The translations under genes were made by a program, and so were the position numbers. Source: Verrucomicrobiia bacterium (GTDB taxonomy: Bacteria; Verrucomicrobiota; Verrucomicrobiia; Limisphaerales; CAIMTB01). Taken from it: DNA of 64,000 nucleotides. The stretch lies in the NCBI GenBank assembly GCA_019634625.1, contig JAHCBA010000007.1, forward strand, positions 1 through 64,000. The letters run 5' to 3'. The notes beneath the pieces are model-generated. The model ran no database searches, was not told the DNA's origin, and saw nothing but the letters and a program-made list of their open reading frames with translations. The first letter of the stretch is position 1, and each line of letters starts with the position of its first letter. Positions 8,813 to 17,911 of this stretch are shown one piece after another.

Positions 8813-11800
8813 ATGATCTTCCCGCTGGTTGCCGCGCCACCCGTGGCGGTTCGAATCGCCCGCGCGACCGTGGCGTGTGTCTGCCTCGCCGGGCTGTTGC
8901 TGACCGGCTGCGGCCGTTCCCAACGGTCCATCGAGGATGAGTTCCAGCGCTTGTCGCGGCAGGGACAGGCGTTCTACGAATCCGGCGAACCGGACCGGGC
9001 GGTCGAGGTGTTCCGGCAGGCGGCCGCCCTGCAACCGGTCCATCCCGACGCCCGCCAGAACCTCGCCAACGCCCTGCTCCGCGCCAACGATCCGGCCGCC
9101 GCCGCCGCTGAAGCTCGGGAACTGATCCGCCTCAACCAGAGTCTGGGGGCAGCCCATTACCTGCTGGGCGCCGCCCTCCTGCGCCAGGGACTGGCGGAGG
9201 CGGCCCTGACCGAACTGCAGACGGCCAAGGATTACGACCACACCGTCAACGCCGTAAGCTACCTCCTGGGGCGCGCCTACCAGGAGCTGGGGCAGTTCGA
9301 GGAGGCGGCGGAGTTGTTTGAGGAGGTGATCCAATTCGAGGCGGACCACCCCTCGGCCCACTACAATCTCAGCCAGGTCCTGACCCGGCTGGACCGTGCC
9401 GACGAGGCCGCCCGGGCGCTCGATAGCCACCGCACCCTCCTTGCCCAGCGCGCCGGCGCCACCATCGACCAGTCCACGGTCGAGGCGTGCGAGTACACGC
9501 AGATCCGCGCCCCGTTCCGGCTCGACCAGCCCGACGGCCGGGGGGTGGCGGTCACCTTCGTCGATGTCACCGCGGAATTCCTCGGTGACGACGCCGCGCG
9601 GTTCGCCGCCCCGCTGGCCGTCCTCGACATCAACCACCGCGGCACCAACGACCTGTTCGTGCGCGACGGCGACGCGCAGTTCCGGCTGCTCCGGAATGTC
9701 GGGTCCCGTTTCGAACCCGAGGCCGGCGCGGTGACCGTCACGGCGGGGGCGCGGTACTCGCGGGTCCTGGTGGGCGATCTCAACCGGGACCGTTACGAGG
9801 ACATTGTCATTCTGGGCGATGGCGGACTGCACGCGCTGCGGCTGGCCACCAACGGGACCATGACTGACGTCACCGCGTTCTCGAACCTGCGCGATCTGCC
9901 GGCGGTGGACGGACTGCTCACGGACCTGGACTTCACGGGCAACCTCGATCTGGTGCTGGTCACACCCGGTTCCCGATCCCTCCAGGTCTGGCGCAACCTC
10001 GGCAACATGTACTTCACCAACGCCACGGCAGCCTCCGGGTTTCCGACGGACGCCACGGATGTCACCGCGCTGATCGCCGACGACTGGAACGGCGACGAAA
10101 TGAACGACTACTTCCTGGTCCGCGCCGGGGCGCCCCCGACGCTGGTGGCCCAGCAACGGGGCGGTCCGCTCGCCCCGGCGCCCCAACCACCGGAATGGCC
10201 TGCGGCCTCGGTCCTTGCCGTGGGCGACCTCAACAACGATCTCCGCAACGATCTGGTGATGGCCGAGGGCGACCGCCTCACCATCCTGTTCAACGGGTTC
10301 ACCGACCCGTTGATCCTGCCGCTCGGCGGGGCGCGCGTCCGGTCGCTGCTGCTGGTGGATTACGACAACGACGGATGGCTCGACGTGATGGCGGCGACCG
10401 ACGTCGGGCTGAAGGCCTGGCGCAACCTGGGCCAGGCCGGATTCCGCGAGACCACCTCGGCCCTGGGACTGGCGCGGGGGGTTGACCGGCCCGTTGCGGC
10501 CCTGGTGGCCGCCGATTTCGACAACGATGGCGACACCGACCTGGTCCTGGCCCTCGAAGGGGGTGGCCTGCGGGTGCTCCGGAACCAGGGCGGCAACGCC
10601 AACCGGCAGCTCAAACTGCGCCTCCTGGGAACCCGATCGAACCCGAGCGGGCTGGGCATCCGCATCGAACTCACCTCCGGGAACTGGCGCGCCCTGCGGA
10701 CCGTTCACCAGTTGCCGATCGAAATCGGCGTCGGGCGCCATGAGAAGATCGACACCCTCAATGTCCGCTGGTTCGACACGCTCAGCACCGACGTGGATAC
10801 GCCGGTGATCGCCGGCGAACAGCTCGCCCTTATCGAACTCATCCGGCCCACGGGTTCCTGTCCGTATCTGTACCGGTGGGACGGCACCCGGTTCGCCTTT
10901 GTCACCGACCTCCTGGGCGCCGCGCCGCTGGGGTTGCCGGTCGCCCCGGGACGCCTGATCGAGGCCAATCCCGAGGAACTGGTCCGGGTGGGCGACGATT
11001 CAAACTTCCGCCCCCTGGACGGATCGTACGTGCTGCAGATCACCGAGGAACTGCGCGAAGTCCTGTACCTCGATACCGCGCAGTTGTGGGTGGTCGATCA
11101 TCCCGCGGACACCGAGGTCCATCCCCGCGACAAGCTCGTTCCCGGGCGCCCGTTCCCGCCGTCCGAACCGGTCCTGCTCCACCGCCCCGTACCGCTGCGG
11201 CAGGCCCACGACCTTGATGGGGTGGACGTGACGGAAGCGCTGGTGGTCGAGGATGGGCACATGGTTTCGCCCCGGCAATTGCGGCCCCCGCAGCAGCGCG
11301 GGTACGCCGAACCCCACGGTGTCGTGCTGGACTTCGGCCCGCTGGAGGTCGCCCGTCCGTTGACGCTGGTTCTCAACGGCTGGCTGCGGTTTGGCGGTGG
11401 CATGGCCAACATCGCCGCCTCCCGCGATCCGGAGATCCCCTTCCCCTTCCCCCGGCTCGAGGTGGAACACGGCACGGCCTGGGAACCCGTCGACGTCGTG
11501 GTGGGCGCCCCGTGCGGCAAGACCAAGACCATCCTTGTCGAACTCGATGGACTTCTGCCGCCCGGCGCCCGCCGGCTGCGCCTGACCACCGCCTTCGAGA
11601 TCCACTGGGATCGCATCGCCCTCCTCGAAAGGGTCCGCTCGGAGGAACCCGGCATGCCTTGGACCCTCACCCGCCTGGCGCCCGATCGCACCGATCTGCA
11701 TTGGCGGGGGTATTCCGAATTCGAGGATCGCCCGTGGACCCAACCGCTCACCCCGGACTACGCCCGGGTTCGGTCCTGGCCGGACTGGCGGATCACGCCC

Positions 11801-12163
11801 AGCGGCTGGTGCACCCGCTACGGAGCGGTGGACGAACTGCTGGCCGGGCGCGATGGAGGGCTGGTGATCCTCAACGGCGGGGATGAACTCACCCTTTCAT
11901 TCGCCGCCGACCGCCTGCCGGCCCCATCCCCGGGAAGCCGGCGAACCTACTTTCTCTGGACGGTCGGCTGGGACAAGGACGCGGACTTCCATGTGGTGGC
12001 CGGCGATCGCATCGAGCCGTTGCCGTGGGAAGGCATGGACGACCAGCAGTACGGCCAGGAAACGCGCCCCCCCCACCCCGGCGACGTCCTCAATGCGCGC
12101 TACAACACCCGGTGGGTCGGCCCCATGGCCCGCACCCGGCTGGCCGCACCCTCGCGGCCCTGA
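8813..12163 (+). CDS. TPR and FG-GAP/UnbV repeat lipoprotein
   Basis: The 1116-residue protein has a lipoprotein signal with the lipobox LLTGC near residue 33. Tetratricopeptide repeats follow at about 40-205 (for example EPDRAVEVFRQAAALQPVHP). A long FG-GAP/VCBS-type propeller then covers about 240-600, with many calcium-binding DxNxDxxxD-like loops such as VDYDNDGWLD and ADFDNDGDTDLVL. An ASPIC/UnbV-like segment lies near 600-685 (GTRSNPSGLGIRIEL). The remaining C-terminal 430 residues are beta-rich and unassigned. It is probably a surface or outer-membrane lipoprotein involved in binding. No enzymatic motif is evident, and it stands alone in its transcriptional direction. Confidence 0.85.
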   Translation: MIFPLVAAPPVAVRIARATVACVCLAGLLLTGCGRSQRSIEDEFQRLSRQGQAFYESGEPDRAVEVFRQAAALQPVHPDARQNLANALLRANDPAAAAAEARELIRLNQSLGAAHYLLGAALLRQGLAEAALTELQTAKDYDHTVNAVSYLLGRAYQELGQFEEAAELFEEVIQFEADHPSAHYNLSQVLTRLDRADEAARALDSHRTLLAQRAGATIDQSTVEACEYTQIRAPFRLDQPDGRGVAVTFVDVTAEFLGDDAARFAAPLAVLDINHRGTNDLFVRDGDAQFRLLRNVGSRFEPEAGAVTVTAGARYSRVLVGDLNRDRYEDIVILGDGGLHALRLATNGTMTDVTAFSNLRDLPAVDGLLTDLDFTGNLDLVLVTPGSRSLQVWRNLGNMYFTNATAASGFPTDATDVTALIADDWNGDEMNDYFLVRAGAPPTLVAQQRGGPLAPAPQPPEWPAASVLAVGDLNNDLRNDLVMAEGDRLTILFNGFTDPLILPLGGARVRSLLLVDYDNDGWLDVMAATDVGLKAWRNLGQAGFRETTSALGLARGVDRPVAALVAADFDNDGDTDLVLALEGGGLRVLRNQGGNANRQLKLRLLGTRSNPSGLGIRIELTSGNWRALRTVHQLPIEIGVGRHEKIDTLNVRWFDTLSTDVDTPVIAGEQLALIELIRPTGSCPYLYRWDGTRFAFVTDLLGAAPLGLPVAPGRLIEANPEELVRVGDDSNFRPLDGSYVLQITEELREVLYLDTAQLWVVDHPADTEVHPRDKLVPGRPFPPSEPVLLHRPVPLRQAHDLDGVDVTEALVVEDGHMVSPRQLRPPQQRGYAEPHGVVLDFGPLEVARPLTLVLNGWLRFGGGMANIAASRDPEIPFPFPRLEVEHGTAWEPVDVVVGAPCGKTKTILVELDGLLPPGARRLRLTTAFEIHWDRIALLERVRSEEPGMPWTLTRLAPDRTDLHWRGYSEFEDRPWTQPLTPDYARVRSWPDWRITPSGWCTRYGAVDELLAGRDGGLVILNGGDELTLSFAADRLPAPSPGSRRTYFLWTVGWDKDADFHVVAGDRIEPLPWEGMDDQQYGQETRPPHPGDVLNARYNTRWVGPMARTRLAAPSRP

Positions 12164-12215
12164 CCCGGGGCGACGGCACTCGCATGGATCTCCGGCGGGG
12201 GACTCGCGGATCCCG

Positions 12216-12252
12216 CCCCTCCGACAGCAGCAGAGGGCTGAAATCGGAGGGG
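12216..12252. terminator. Candidate bidirectional terminator hairpin
   Basis: CCCCTCCGA (12216-12224) and TCGGAGGGG (12244-12252) form a perfect nine-base stem with a 19-base loop between two convergent genes. The stem is the same inverted arm found in the dispersed modules, so this may be a minimal module copy serving as a terminator. There is no clear U-tract on either side. Confidence 0.45.
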
Positions 12253-12278
12253 CCGGATCGATCGCCGCTGAGCCAGGG

Positions 12279-13058
12279 TCAGGACGCGCGGGAACGACGG
12301 ATGAGCCCCACGCCCATCAACCCGGCCGCCAGCAGGGCAAGAACCGATCCGCCGTCGGGAACGCCGGTCGGGGGCGGCGGAATCACCGGTCGCAGTTCGG
12401 CATCGATGGTGAACGCGATGTCCGTAAAGTCCTCGTCCGACAACCCGGTGCGGGTGAGATCTTCGAAGGTGAACAGAGTGACCCCGTTCGCGACGAAGGA
12501 GAGCATCTGGTCGAGTTCCCCCGGATTGGCGTCGGACACGGAGAACAGGGGTGCGCGCAGGCTGCTGATGACGGTTTGCGAGGGGTAAAACAGGCTTGGG
12601 TTGGCGAGAAACGCCCCCACGGAGTTGTCGGGCACAATGAAGAAGCCCAACTCGGTGCCACCCGGCACCACCACCGTCCGCGTGGCACCCGGGTTGTCCA
12701 CGGCGTCATTGAAGATCGACACCCCGGCTCCGATGGCCTGCTCCGCGTAGAGTTGCTTCTGGCTGACCGGATCCGCCACCACCGACCCGATGGGATACAT
12801 CCCGAAGTCGAACAGAAACGCCCCGGTGTCGCGCATGAATGTGAAGGTCAACGTCGTGTCCGTCCCCGCCGCACCCGGAACGATGAACGAATTGGCCGTG
12901 GTCTCGGAGGCCGCATTGCCCGCGCCGATCCCGACCTGATTCAGGAGGTTGGGGACGTCGGAGCCGACGCCATCGCCGAAGTGGGTGACGGTGTTGGCAA
13001 GTGCGGGCACAAGACCCAGGCCGAGGAAGACTGCGACAGACTTTACGAGGGTTTTCAT
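12279..13058 (-). CDS. Exported protein with VPDGG-type C-terminal sorting signal (DUF4114-like)
   Basis: About 259 residues from the MKTLVKSVAVFLG start, which gives a normal signal peptide; an upstream ATG at 13106 adds a non-signal leader. The body ends in a segment resembling DUF4114 (FTFEDLTRTGLSDEDFTDIA). The C-terminus is a PEP-CTERM-like tripartite signal: the motif VPDGG, a hydrophobic helix (LALLAAGLMGVGLI), then RRSRAS. Proteins of this type are exported, processed by an exosortase and left on the surface or in exopolysaccharide. No exosortase gene is in this window. The gene is convergent with the upstream lipoprotein gene. Confidence 0.85.
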   Translation of the reverse strand: MKTLVKSVAVFLGLGLVPALANTVTHFGDGVGSDVPNLLNQVGIGAGNAASETTANSFIVPGAAGTDTTLTFTFMRDTGAFLFDFGMYPIGSVVADPVSQKQLYAEQAIGAGVSIFNDAVDNPGATRTVVVPGGTELGFFIVPDNSVGAFLANPSLFYPSQTVISSLRAPLFSVSDANPGELDQMLSFVANGVTLFTFEDLTRTGLSDEDFTDIAFTIDAELRPVIPPPPTGVPDGGSVLALLAAGLMGVGLIRRSRAS

Positions 13059-13138
13059 AGGCCATTTGGGCAGGGTTTGGGTTGATGGACCACAGGGGAG
13101 TTTCATGGGGAAAAATCACTAGACATATACCCTACCCG

Positions 13139-13402
13139 TCAATCCCCCGTTTGGGTGAACCAGCCGATGCGATGGAGGAGGTCCACAGCGGCGTGGCGGC
13201 TGTTCACGCGAAGCTTGCGATAAAGGGCCTTGAGCTGGCTGCGGAGGGTCTCTGGACGCTTTCCAAGCCGTTGGGCGAGTTCGGACAGGGTGACATCCTC
13301 GCCCAGGCGGCGGGCCAGTTGGTCCTCCGCCGGAGAGAGCGCCACGGCTTGGCGACGTCGGTTCGCGGTGAGGAGCAGCGGCGCGAAAGGAGGATGGGGC
13401 AT
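13139..13402 (-). CDS. Orphan LuxR-type helix-turn-helix protein
   Basis: The 87-residue protein consists almost entirely of a LuxR/GerE DNA-binding domain: ALSPAEDQLARRLGEDVTL, then LAQRLGKRPETLRSQLKALY, which is the recognition region, and VNSRHAAVDLLHRIGW. There is no receiver or ligand-binding domain. It could be a stand-alone regulator or the surviving end of a larger gene. It lies 81 bases downstream of the sorted surface protein's start on the same strand; the two are not obviously one operon. Confidence 0.7.
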   Translation of the reverse strand: MPHPPFAPLLLTANRRRQAVALSPAEDQLARRLGEDVTLSELAQRLGKRPETLRSQLKALYRKLRVNSRHAAVDLLHRIGWFTQTGD

Positions 13403-13499
13403 GCGGCAGGTTAGCCAGCCCCGTCCGCCCCCTGCCGTCGCAAAAATGTCGTAAAATGAGCGTAGGAACCGGCTGACGCCGGGACACCGAACGGGGCGT

Positions 13500-13720
13500 C
13501 AACAACTTTACAACTTGTCAGACTTTTTGCTGTTGACTGGGACTTGGGCAGCGGCGGTTCGGTTTCCACGCTTTAGCGTGTCGGGACTTGGGAGACTGGA
13601 ACGTGTCGAGTTAATAGGTCTGACATATTCTTGTTGACCACTGGAGTTAGTAGGTCTGACACATTAATGTTGACCATTCTTATAATAATGAGCCAGGCGT
13701 CTTGCTGTTGACGACGGCTT
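13500..13720. repeat. Cluster of REP-like GTCTGACA...TGTTGAC repeats
   Basis: Four short repeats occur here: about 13516-13537 (TGTCAGACTTTTTGCTGTTG), 13617-13638 (GGTCTGACATATTCTTGTTG), 13653-13674 (GGTCTGACACATTAATGTTG) and a partial copy at 13695-13712. Two more lie at 16.9-17.0 kb. A single CACGCTTTAGCGTG palindrome is at about 13564-13583. The block is AT-richer than its surroundings. Such repeats often flank REP-associated tyrosine transposases, but no transposase is present. The stretch 13403-14119 holds no convincing gene apart from these elements. Confidence 0.75.
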
Positions 13721-14119
13721 CACGATGGGTTCCCGAACGCGTCGGTCCGTGGTGCAGCCTCGTGGTGCAGCCTCGGGGTGCGGCCTCCGGGGTGCTCCAA
13801 AGGTCGCCGGGATCGCCGGGGTCCACGGGTCCGCACGGCGAACGCCAGGTGGCTGCCCCGGCCGACGTCATGTCCTGCCATTGGGGTCAGAAATGCCGGG
13901 GCCGGGAGAATCGTGCGGTTCGGAATTGCCACATTGAATCGGGGCCCGGCATGCTCGCCACGTTCCCCGAGGATTCGCGAAACGGCCGCCTGCCGGGCGG
14001 GCGGCTGGCGCATGGTGTCCCGCCCTGCCCGGTTTGGGCGAAGGGTGCGGGCGAGGGCACGCGACGGACCGCGGGGGTTCCATTCAACAACCGAACGAAC
14101 CTACGAAACGATTCCCACG

Positions 14120-16792
14120 ATGAGAAGCGATCCACTGAAGATAAGGAGCGGCCGGTTCTGGGCGGCGGGACTGATGGCCGCGGCGGCCCTGACGGCCTCG
14201 AACGCATCCGGCGCCACGCTGGCGGACGGTCTTGTCTCCTACTGGCCCCTGGATGACGTGGTGGGGACCAAGACGCCGGACCTGGTCAGCGGGTACGACA
14301 TGGAGCTGCAGAACCTGACTGCGGCGGACCTGGTGGAAGGACGGGTGGGCCGGGCCTTCCAGTTCGACAACGCGCGCCAGACACTCCTGCGGCGGGTGAA
14401 CAGCCCCGGGGAACAGCTGCCGATCAACCAGCATCCGGCTTTCACCATCGCCTTCTGGGCCAAGGTGAACGGAACGGGATTGAACGATCTCCGCCTGTTT
14501 TCCGAGGGCAGCACGACGGACAACAATCCGCTGTTCAATCTGGGCACGCACAGCGGCGGAGCCAACGGGCAGCTCGATCTGTTCTTCCGGCAGACAGGGT
14601 TCACCACGGTCGATCACATCCGCAGCGAAGGAGAACCCCTGGACGGCGAGTGGCACCACATCGTTTTCGTGCAGGAGGAGGATGGGGCGCGCGCCCTGTA
14701 TTTCGACGGGATACGGGATCCCCTGGAGATTCTGGCGAAGGAACCGGGCGAGTGGCTGGTCAACACCACCACCATCGGCGGCATCCTGCGGGCCAATCCC
14801 ACCCACTGGCTGACGGGGGTGATGGACGACGTGGTGCTGTGGAGCCGGGCCCTGACGCCGGCCGAAATTCAGCAGGTGGCCACCGAAGGCCTGGTCAGCG
14901 TCTTCCCTCCCTTGACCCGCGGGCTGGTGGCCTACTGGCCGTTGGATGAGGTCATTGGCAGCAAGACCCCGGACCTTGCCAGCGGCTATGACATGGAATT
15001 GCAGAACCTGAGCGCGGCGGACCTGATCGACGGCAGGATCGGCAAGGCCTTCCAGTTCGACAACGCGCGCCAGACGCTCCTGCGTCGGGTGAACAGCCCG
15101 GGCGAACTCCTTCCGATCAATCAGCATCCGGCACTGACCATCTCGTTCTGGGCCAAGGTGGACGGAATGGGGTTGAACGATCTCCGCCTGTTTTCCGAAG
15201 GCAGCACCACGGACAACAATCCGCTGTTCAACCTGGGCACCCACAGCGGCGGAGCCAACGGGCAACTCGATCTGTTCTTCCGGCAAACAGGGTTCACCAC
15301 GGTCGATCATCTTCGCAGCGAGGGGGAACCACTGGATGGCGAGTGGCGCCACATCGTGTTCGTGCAGGAGGAGGACGGGGCGCGGGCGCTCTATTTCGAC
15401 GGGGTGCGCGATCCGTTGGAAATCCCGGCCAAGGAACCGGGCGCGTGGCTGCTCAACACCACCACCATCGGCGGCATCCTGCGGGCCAATCCCACCCACT
15501 GGCTGACCGGCGCAATGGACGACGTGGCCCTGTGGAGCCGCGCGTTGAGCGAGGCGGAGGTGCAGACGGTGTACACCTCGGGCACCCCGGTGCCGTTCTC
15601 GAAGCCGCAACCGCTCGCCATCCGCAGCTTTGCCGCCGATCTGCCGGCGGTCGCCGTCGGCGACCCGGTGACCCTGCGCTGGGACGTCACCAGCAACGTC
15701 GATGTCGAGATCGATCAGGGCGTGGGCAATGTGACGGCGATGACCATTGCCGGTCTCGGCTCCACGACCGTCACCCTGGACGTCAGCCGCACCTTCACCC
15801 TGACACTGCGCCGCGGGACGGAAACCCTGTCGCAGTCGCTCCAGGTGGCGGCCATCGCCAATGTCGCGTCCGGCTGGACCCTGATCGAAAACTTCGACCG
15901 GTACCCGGTCGGGCTCTTGAACGGCAACGGCGGGTGGTTCGACTTGGTTGCCAACGGCCTCTCGGTCGTCGAGCGCAACGGCAATCATCTCCTCTCCCCC
16001 GACCGCGCCGAGGTCGCGGCGGTGCTGCCGCTGCGGGATCTGACCATTTCTGAGGGGCAGCAGCGGACGTTGTTCTTCCGCGTGTTCACCACCGAGCAGG
16101 TGGGCGAGGCGATTCGCACCCTGGTGGGCGTGACCGACCGGCGCCTCCGCTTCGGGGGCGACGTGAACAACAACATCGGACCGGCGGCGATCATCAGCGA
16201 CGAGTGGGGGATTGGCCCGATGGTGGGGGCGGTGTTCGGGTTCCAGTCGCCGGTGGACTTCTACGATCCGGTGCTCGACGAACTCACCCCCTACAACGTG
16301 TGGATCGACATCGTGAACGGGCCCTTCCCCGCCGATCAGTCCAGCACGGGCGACACCTTCACCATCCATGTGCAGCGGGATGGCGGGCCGGCGCGCACGA
16401 CGATCCTCGAGAACTACGTCTCCGACCGGGATCCGATCGGCCAGGCCGACATCGGCTTCACCGGGCGGCATCTGGACAGCCTGGTGATCGGGGGCCGGGC
16501 GGCGCACAGCACCACGCGCACGGTGCTCTTCGACGACGTGTACCTGAGCAAGTCCGGCTTCAATGCCACGGTGCCGCGGGCGTTCGGGTACTCCGAGCCG
16601 GTCATGCCTTCGACCCCGGCCGGGTTGACCGTGCAGCGCGTCGGTGCGGAGATCGACATCGCCTGGACCGGCGGCACGCTCGAATCCGCGCCCGCCATCA
16701 ACGGTCCCTGGACCCCGGTGGCCGGAGCGGCCACCTCGCCCTACCGCACCACCGCGGAAGGAGCTCAGCGGTACTATCGCAGCCGGCAGTAA
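14120..16792 (+). CDS. Exported protein with two tandem LamG domains
   Basis: About 890 residues from the ATG at 14120, chosen because it gives a signal peptide (GRFWAAGLMAAAALTASNAS). Two concanavalin A-like LamG domains follow, each beginning with a DGLVSYWPLDDV-type strand and containing the FNLGTHSGGANGQLDLFFRQ block. The domains are near-identical copies with a 693-base (231-residue) period. Next comes an Ig-like segment (about 495-575), a second beta-rich domain of about 200 residues, and a C-terminal segment resembling a fibronectin/alignment domain ending YYRSRQ. It is probably a secreted or surface polysaccharide-binding protein with no catalytic motif. REP-like repeats flank it on both sides. 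Confidence 0.82.
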   Translation: MRSDPLKIRSGRFWAAGLMAAAALTASNASGATLADGLVSYWPLDDVVGTKTPDLVSGYDMELQNLTAADLVEGRVGRAFQFDNARQTLLRRVNSPGEQLPINQHPAFTIAFWAKVNGTGLNDLRLFSEGSTTDNNPLFNLGTHSGGANGQLDLFFRQTGFTTVDHIRSEGEPLDGEWHHIVFVQEEDGARALYFDGIRDPLEILAKEPGEWLVNTTTIGGILRANPTHWLTGVMDDVVLWSRALTPAEIQQVATEGLVSVFPPLTRGLVAYWPLDEVIGSKTPDLASGYDMELQNLSAADLIDGRIGKAFQFDNARQTLLRRVNSPGELLPINQHPALTISFWAKVDGMGLNDLRLFSEGSTTDNNPLFNLGTHSGGANGQLDLFFRQTGFTTVDHLRSEGEPLDGEWRHIVFVQEEDGARALYFDGVRDPLEIPAKEPGAWLLNTTTIGGILRANPTHWLTGAMDDVALWSRALSEAEVQTVYTSGTPVPFSKPQPLAIRSFAADLPAVAVGDPVTLRWDVTSNVDVEIDQGVGNVTAMTIAGLGSTTVTLDVSRTFTLTLRRGTETLSQSLQVAAIANVASGWTLIENFDRYPVGLLNGNGGWFDLVANGLSVVERNGNHLLSPDRAEVAAVLPLRDLTISEGQQRTLFFRVFTTEQVGEAIRTLVGVTDRRLRFGGDVNNNIGPAAIISDEWGIGPMVGAVFGFQSPVDFYDPVLDELTPYNVWIDIVNGPFPADQSSTGDTFTIHVQRDGGPARTTILENYVSDRDPIGQADIGFTGRHLDSLVIGGRAAHSTTRTVLFDDVYLSKSGFNATVPRAFGYSEPVMPSTPAGLTVQRVGAEIDIAWTGGTLESAPAINGPWTPVAGAATSPYRTTAEGAQRYYRSRQ
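14227..15575 (+). repeat. Intragenic 693-bp tandem duplication (two LamG units)
   Basis: The sequence from about 14227 to 14886 recurs from about 14920 to 15575 with a fixed 693-base offset; for example, AGTTCGACAACGCGCGCCAG begins at 14361 and at 15054. Long stretches match base for base with scattered silent changes, so the duplication or a gene-conversion event is fairly recent. Confidence 0.9.
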
Positions 16793-16898
16793 CGGAGATC
16801 AGGCCACTCGACCCTCACGGGCGGAATCGCGCTGGACGGCGCGGTTCCGCCATTTTCGTGGGCTGGGGCGCATGGCGGGTGGCGAATCGCAGATTGAT

Positions 16899-17013
16899 TG
16901 TCAGACACCTTGCTGTTGACACACGGGCGGACAAGGCTGTCCGCGCTCTGAAACCAGGTGTTGACCCACAAAACAAAAGCAAAAGCAATAGGCCTGACTC
17001 TTTGTTTATTGAC
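16899..17013. repeat. Two REP-like repeats before the methyltransferase gene
   Basis: TGTCAGACACCTTGCTGTTG starts at 16899, and AGGCCTGACTCTTTGTTTAT starts at about 16990. Both belong to the family at 13.5-13.7 kb. Together the two clusters bracket the double-LamG gene. The second copy ends about 20 bases before the methyltransferase start. Confidence 0.7.
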
Positions 17014-17040
17014 TCCGGTGCCGATGCGCAGGGTATGTTC

Positions 17041-17724
17041 ATGAAGACCGGAACTTCACTCCCGCCAGACGGTTTGACTGCGACTCGGACGTGTCCTTTG
17101 TGCGAAACGCCGGGGGCCGTCCGGATCCACGCGGACGGCGGGCGCCGGTATTATCGCTGCGGCACCTGCCGGCTGGTCTTTGTGGGGGAAGAATCCCTGC
17201 CCACGCCCGAGGAGGCACGTGGCCAGTACGATCTGCACACGAACCATCCCGACGATCCCGGGTACCGGCGTTTCCTCAGCCGGTTGTTTGAGCCTCTGAA
17301 CGCGGCGTTGTCACCGGGAAGCCGGGGACTGGACTTCGGGTGCGGACCGGGACCTGCGCTGGGGCGGATGTTCGAGGAGGCGGGTCACCGGGTGCGGGAG
17401 TACGACCCGATCTATGCGCCGGACGAGACGGTGTTCGAGGAGCAGTACGACTTCATCACGGCGAGCGAGGTGTTGGAACATCTGCATCGGCCGCGGGAGG
17501 AACTCGACCAGTTATGGGATCGCCTGCGACCGGGCGGATGGCTTGGGGTGATGACCAAGCGGGTGCGCGACGATGCCGCATTTCGGACGTGGCACTACCG
17601 GCTGGATCCGACCCACGTGGTGTTCTTCGGGATCGAGACCTTCGGCTGGCTGGCGGCGCGGTGGGGCGCCGAATGGACGGCGCCGGCTGCCGATGTGGTG
17701 TTGATGCGGAGGCGTGATTGCTGA
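17041..17724 (+). CDS. Class I SAM-dependent methyltransferase with N-terminal zinc ribbon
   Basis: The protein is 227 residues from ATG 17041; ATG 17035 is an equally possible start. The N-terminus holds a four-cysteine zinc ribbon (C18, C21, C40, C43; CPLC and CGTC). The Rossmann methyltransferase domain follows, with SAM motif I GLDFGCGPGP at about 97-106, an acidic residue in EYDPIY, and the post-motif segment EVLEHLHRPREELDQL. This architecture is common in small methyltransferases acting on sugars or on unknown metabolites. The substrate is not deducible. It converges with the DUF4340 gene across a repeat module. Confidence 0.87.
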   Translation: MKTGTSLPPDGLTATRTCPLCETPGAVRIHADGGRRYYRCGTCRLVFVGEESLPTPEEARGQYDLHTNHPDDPGYRRFLSRLFEPLNAALSPGSRGLDFGCGPGPALGRMFEEAGHRVREYDPIYAPDETVFEEQYDFITASEVLEHLHRPREELDQLWDRLRPGGWLGVMTKRVRDDAAFRTWHYRLDPTHVVFFGIETFGWLAARWGAEWTAPAADVVLMRRRDC

Positions 17725-17727
17725 TCG

Positions 17728-17900
17728 CCGGGTTCCACGAGGCCGGCAAGTGGGCGGTGCGCTCCCCTGCGGACTCGCGAAGCTCGTCCCTCCGAAGGGT
17801 GAAGCGAGGCTGTGAAATCGGAGGGCCGAGTTCCACGAGGCCGGCAGGCGTACGGTGCCGTCCCCTGCGGATTGATGCAGGGGCATTTCGGGTCGCCCCT
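17728..17900. repeat. Dispersed module at the junction of convergent genes
   Basis: The module contains GGTTCCACGAGGCCGGCAAG, then GACTCGCGAAGCTCGTCCCT, then CCCTCCGA (17788-17795) and TCGGAGGG (17818-17825) with a 22-base loop, and then a second GAGTTCCACGAGGCCGGCAG. The hairpin may end transcription from both sides. No hexamer array is attached to this copy, and no gene is supported in 17725-17911. Confidence 0.8.
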
Positions 17901-17911
17901 GAACCCGGACA

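Noticed and set aside
7805-10741. 978-codon minus-strand frame extending yicC upstream
   Set aside because: The conserved YicC start MRSMTGYG is at 8686; upstream codons are antisense to the TPR/FG-GAP lipoprotein gene.
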